64,000 nucleotides of DNA from Argentina anserina (taxonomy: Eukaryota > Streptophyta > Magnoliopsida > Rosales > Rosaceae), in NCBI RefSeq assembly GCF_933775445.1, contig NC_065875.1, forward strand, positions 25,295,555 through 25,359,554, given 5' to 3'. The notes below the pieces were generated by a model. That model ran no database searches, was not told the origin of the DNA, and saw nothing but the letters and a program-made list of their open reading frames with translations. Shown here one piece after another: positions 59,697 to 64,000 of the stretch (position 1 is the first letter of the stretch; every line of letters begins with the position of its first letter). A program made the position numbers and the translations under genes.

Positions 59697-62600
59697 TCAT
59701 GCTCGTTTCGTACGCCTTCCGACTTGAAGAGCCAACTCGGTATCAATCTTGAGGGAGATATCTAGAGCTTTAACAGAATGTGTCAGTGCACCACTGCAAA
59801 CACAACAAAGGCACTTCAAAGACCACGCCAACAATACTGTAAAAATCTCTATCATTATATTGTACACAGCAACCTAGCTATTGCACTGAGATGTTCAAAG
59901 TGCAATCATACACTTCGTAGATTCTAACTTGGAGTCATATATCCACTAAAAATAGTGCATCTCTGCAGTCCCATTTTGCAGTAGTATCACAGCTTAGTGG
60001 TTTCATCAATCTCACAGTAGCAGGACAGCATATTAGGCCCAAAAGGAAAAAGACAATATTTGCTTAAAAGAACTCCACATGGCAGATTAAGCATCAGTCA
60101 TGTCGAAGTTCCGAAAGAACTGTTCAGCCCATATTGGTTATTGTGATAATAGTCAATAGTTTGAGATTAGGAGTTGTGTCATTACCTAGAAATGTAGTCC
60201 ACTCCTGTTTGTCCAATTTTGTGTACTGTTTCAAGAGTAACATTTCCAGATGCCTGTACAGCGGAATAGATAAGTCAGAAATCAAAGTTATGCAATCAGA
60301 CGTTAAGTTCAAATCCTGAAACAACCTCAAGTATTTTGTGGTAACTCCTCATAATAACATAAAGGTGTGAGAGAAACTTGTTTTCAAGCCAAAAAGAATC
60401 AAAAATAAAATAAAAACTAGAGTGAGAATTGCTTTTTATAGCTTTATACAGGCTTCAAAACACTCGACTGAAAAGAAAAAGAAACACTAGAGTGAAAACA
60501 ATAAGAAAGGGATATATATAAAAAAAAGATTAGGTCTGTGGATATGGATAAGAATTAAACATCCACAATCAGCCTAGAGGAGGTGCACATTAGGTGACAA
60601 CTCTTGTTATGTCTATCCGATAAACAAGGATGAACCTCATCAGGAAAACCAATATTAAAATGTATAAATAACTCTAGACTACCTCTGTCTCAAATCTCCG
60701 TTTGATCAAATTCACAGCTTGTTCGAGCATGCTGACATCAACATCACCATTTGACAGTGGTACAACCATATTATCCAACATTATCCGGGTCAAGGAAGTC
60801 TTTGTTTGAGATGCATAGTTCAATACTTGTTCTACCTCATCAATTGTCCGGGTCTCCACCTGGTGTTCAAACCAAATATTAGTAATCATGGTCCCTTTGA
60901 AAACCAATCTTGTACGTGCCACTGGCAAACATTAAAAAGTATCGGCAACGTGAAATAGACAGAAACAGTCTGAGATATAGAGAGCTAAACATTCTGTTAT
61001 TGATTGCATAGGAATTGTAGCACACAGAACATGTAAGAACTTGGCAACAACTAGGGATGTTCTCATCAGGAATTTGGAAACATTACCTCAACCTCCATCT
61101 GAAGGTTTCTTTGCTGAAGATAGAGGTCTACAGACTCCAGAGCTTTCATGATGCCTCCAGCTATTGATATATGATTATCTTTTATCATTACCATATCAAA
61201 TAAGCCCATTCTGTGATTTTTACCACCACCAATGAGTACCTGCAACAACAGTTTAATACCAGGCGGACAAAAGAAAAATATGACACTGGCAAGAACATGT
61301 GTGGTGTGTATCTATATGTCTAATAGGAGCAAGGGAAAGATCTATACCGCCCACTTGTCTACCAGCCGCAAACCTGGTGCAGTTTTTCTCGTCTCTAAGA
61401 TACATGCAGGCTTTGCACGATCTGCCATCGCCTGCAGGCAACACAATTCCCTCACACTTCCAACCAAAATTTTATACACATAGTATAACTTTTTTTTTTA
61501 TCAAACACATAGTATAACTTAAATTATTAGTATTTCATTTTCAATATAGAGATATACGTAGGATATAAGTACAGGATAGCTGATTAAATGACAATCCACA
61601 ACCTAACATGAAAGAACTGACAATTTCTGTTTTCAGTTATGTGTCTTGATGTTCTAATCCAATATAGAGAGGTAAAATGTCCAATGTTTTGTTAGAATAT
61701 CAGGTTTAAATCTGTATCTGGATGTAGAAAGAACTAAGCAGTTTCTTCAAAGAAATTTGATCCTATATCCTTTTAGTCAACTGACATAGAGAACACTTTA
61801 CAACAAATCTTAATAAAAAAAAGGGCAACATTTAGAGTAGAGCCGTACTCTACTCTAAATGCATTGCCTCCAACATGGTAAAATCGGACCCCTTTATGCT
61901 AAAGGAAGAGCTACATTAAGTATTGGTCTGTGACTCTTTTGATGTATAGATAGATTAGATCATGAAACTCTTCACAGTTCTGAACCATCATGCGCATACT
62001 GAAATAAAGGAGCATCCATCTTTGGAATGACATTCCCTTGATGTGTTCAACTTGCAGCACTAAGTAGTATCCTATTTATTTTGTTCTATAGAAAATATGA
62101 AATGTGATCAATACCTTAGTTAAAGTTGCTACTCCACTCATCCTCTGCATAAAATTCAGTACTACCCTCTCTGCTACAACAATGCTGTGTGCTCTTCCTG
62201 CATATCAATCTGTAAGACTTCGCAATAAATTTTGAAAAGCTCCAAAGAATTTTCTCAGAACCTGAGTTACCATAAACTTTTCCAAACTCTAAGCCTTTAC
62301 GTACGGAGTCTCCATCCTTTTGTGACCACTCAACCTGTATCGACATGTAAACCAATCATGTCAGGATACAAAGAACAAAAATATTCAAGCACACAAAGTG
62401 CAGTGCTTTTATACCTTTAGAGTGGGATCAACTTCATTAAAAATCATCTCTGCAAGTGCAATTCCGGCAACTATACCATTCTCCTTTGCCAAGAAGTGGG
62501 CTTCTACTTCCATATCAGGTGGAATGGTAGCGAGACATGTCACGTCGCCTACAATTAAAGCAACAATCTTGCTATAATATGTTTTGCAGAGTAAATCAGA

Positions 62601-63429
62601 CTTAAAGATCTCAACTTAAAACCGTTTAAAATCAGTTCATCACAAAGAACCAAAAAAAATTTCAACCTCTGTCCCCAGCGTCTTCAGCAAGAGATGACTT
62701 GATGACACCCGCAAGATCATAAGTCGGATGTGAAGGAGGCTTTATTGGTAGTGCTTCAAATGATAAACCGGGCTTTTCAGCTTGAGTTGCTGACATTCTA
62801 ACAATCTGCCTGCAAGGGAACAAGCCCACACATTCCAAATCAACAAACTTTGAAATGCCACAAATGATCAACACAAATCCAAGTACGGAACAAAGAAAGT
62901 TAGAACATTTGAACTACTCAACTACCATATATTCCATTAACTAAGTCCAATGACAGAGTTTCTTCCATGATTTACATTATGGCAAAGCTTTTAAGGTACT
63001 TCACTACTCAACATTATCACCATTAGGCAGAGTAGTAATCACACTCAGGAAAAACTTGCCTAAAGGCTAAATCATATGTCATCAAATTCTCTATCTTTAC
63101 AAATACAATTACACACCATGACTAAATTGAAATATACAAACCATGCAAATGGCAGAGCAAAACTAGAATTACACAACTGAAACTGGGTACCTCAAAGATT
63201 GAAACTTTAAACAAAATTCAGACTATAAAGAACGCAATTCAACTCGAATTAAAGCAAGCCAAAAAGTGATGATAAGAAGTGGAGGTGGAGGATTAAACCT
63301 GATAGGAGAGCGCAGGCGGGAGGTGATAGGAAGGCCGTAGGGAATCCCAGTTGGCGGGTAAGTGTTGCGCGACTTTTGCAGAGGGAACAATAAGGACGAA
63401 GAAGATGAAGAAGACGCAGCAAAGGCCAT
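59697..63429 (-). CDS. QPT: Quinolinate phosphoribosyltransferase, plastid
   Basis: Ten exons on the minus strand (63429-63299, 62809-62667, 62548-62415, 62334-62271, 62197-62115, 61431-61348, 61239-61087, 60859-60683, 60253-60186, 59793-59697) give 377 aa. The N-terminus [20 protein letters not shown] is a typical plastid transit peptide. The mature enzyme shows [49 protein letters not shown] with the conserved substrate-binding Arg/Lys, and [30 protein letters not shown] and [16 protein letters not shown] then form the phosphoribosyl-binding end. It condenses quinolinate with PRPP to nicotinate mononucleotide, the committed step of de novo NAD synthesis (EC 2.4.2.19). All residues I can judge are present, so it is likely functional. 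The ATG at 63429 was chosen; the codon two positions upstream is TTG. No other NAD genes lie nearby. Confidence 0.94.
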
Positions 63430-63649
63430 GTCCAACCCAATAAGAAGTTCTAGTCCAGTTCAGGGCTTTCACTTCCAATTCCCAGCTCCCAACTCCAACC
63501 CAACAATCTCAGTCCCCAACATCCCCTTTCCATAAAAAAAATTTTTTGTGAGATTGCACATTTTTAAACTAATTACAAAGTGGAAAAAACTTGCAATGTA
63601 AAAATTTAACTATTTAAAAGTTAAATAACTAATAAATATCATTTTTGCA

Positions 63650-63800
63650 AAAAATTGATCTAAAGAAAAATCGTTTTTATAGTCGATTGCATCAAACAAA
63701 TTGACGATTGATTATAAAACTACTAATTTTCACCGTGACTGTTCATTTGTTTGATGCAATCAACTGAGTAAACGATTTTTATTTATATTGATTTTTTACA
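63650..63800. repeat. Hairpin repeat, possible MITE
   Basis: AAAAATCGTTTTTATAGTCG and GATTGCATCAAACAAAT on the left (63667-63702) pair with ATTTGTTTGATGCAATC and AAACGATTTTTAT on the right (63745-63782), leaving a loop of about 40 bases. Weaker pairing continues outward through AAAAATTGAT/ATTGATTTTTT. No target duplication was identified. Confidence 0.65.
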
Positions 63801-64000
63801 AAAAAAATCTTTATTGATAAAAAAAACTTTTAAACGATTAAAACGATGTAATACAAATGTGAGAGAATTCGGGCGTATACATATATACTAAGTTATATGC
63901 AAGTATTTTCCTTACAAAGTAGACACTTAGTGGTAAATAAATAAAGAAAACATTCTTAATTTGAGCATGCCAAGATCCGTCTAAGTCAGTTTTCATTTTG
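63801..64000. other. Window edge, nothing recognised
   Basis: AT-rich sequence with no supported feature. Confidence 0.4.

Overview
The window is nuclear DNA from a flowering plant, and reads as a eudicot, perhaps Rosaceae. Genes carry GT-AG introns, intergenic DNA is AT-rich, and TRIM, CACTA-like, hAT-like and Tekay-like repeats are abundant. The family placement is an impression from the proteins and was not tested. I saw no bacterial, viral or organellar genes.

Seven protein-coding genes can be reconstructed with exon phases that close: (1) an LPR1/LPR2-type multicopper oxidase, + strand, 1259-4052; (2) a plastid-type DUF3326 protein, +, 6281-9820, nine exons; (3) an R2R3-MYB of subgroup 4 with an EAR-type repression motif, +, 18666-19861; (4) a PUB10/PUB11-type U-box/ARM E3 ligase, +, 39587-41882; (5) a small PADRE/DUF4228 protein, +, 45159-46509; (6) a FAB1C-type phosphatidylinositol-3-phosphate 5-kinase with a degenerate FYVE finger, -, 47299-53797, eleven exons; (7) plastid quinolinate phosphoribosyltransferase, -, 59697-63429, ten exons. 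They do not form a pathway or cluster. They touch phosphate/iron sensing, phenylpropanoid regulation, ubiquitination, endosomal phosphoinositides and NAD synthesis.

The stretch from about 10.4 to 39 kb is mostly transposon-derived, with the MYB gene as an island. It holds two complete TRIM retrotransposons of one family in opposite orientations, each with 181-184 bp LTRs, a Met-tRNA-type primer site and perfect 5 bp target duplications. A third, smaller TRIM lies at 44.2 kb. There are several foldback elements, a CACTA-ended MITE, an inverted pair of hAT-like elements, and large probable LTR remnants. A decayed partial copy of the PUB gene sits 10 kb upstream of the intact gene, fused to another local duplication.

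The most unusual signals are: two foldback elements whose arms are built from several copies of related short motifs (25.9 and 28.2 kb); a tandem pair of near-perfect 20 bp hairpins downstream of PUB; a GC-rich palindromic element embedded in TA repeats; two independent tandem duplications with the same 86 bp period; and a recurring palindromic CTAG-containing motif inside a large repeat at 31.2-31.8 kb. I found no convincing new multi-gene system.
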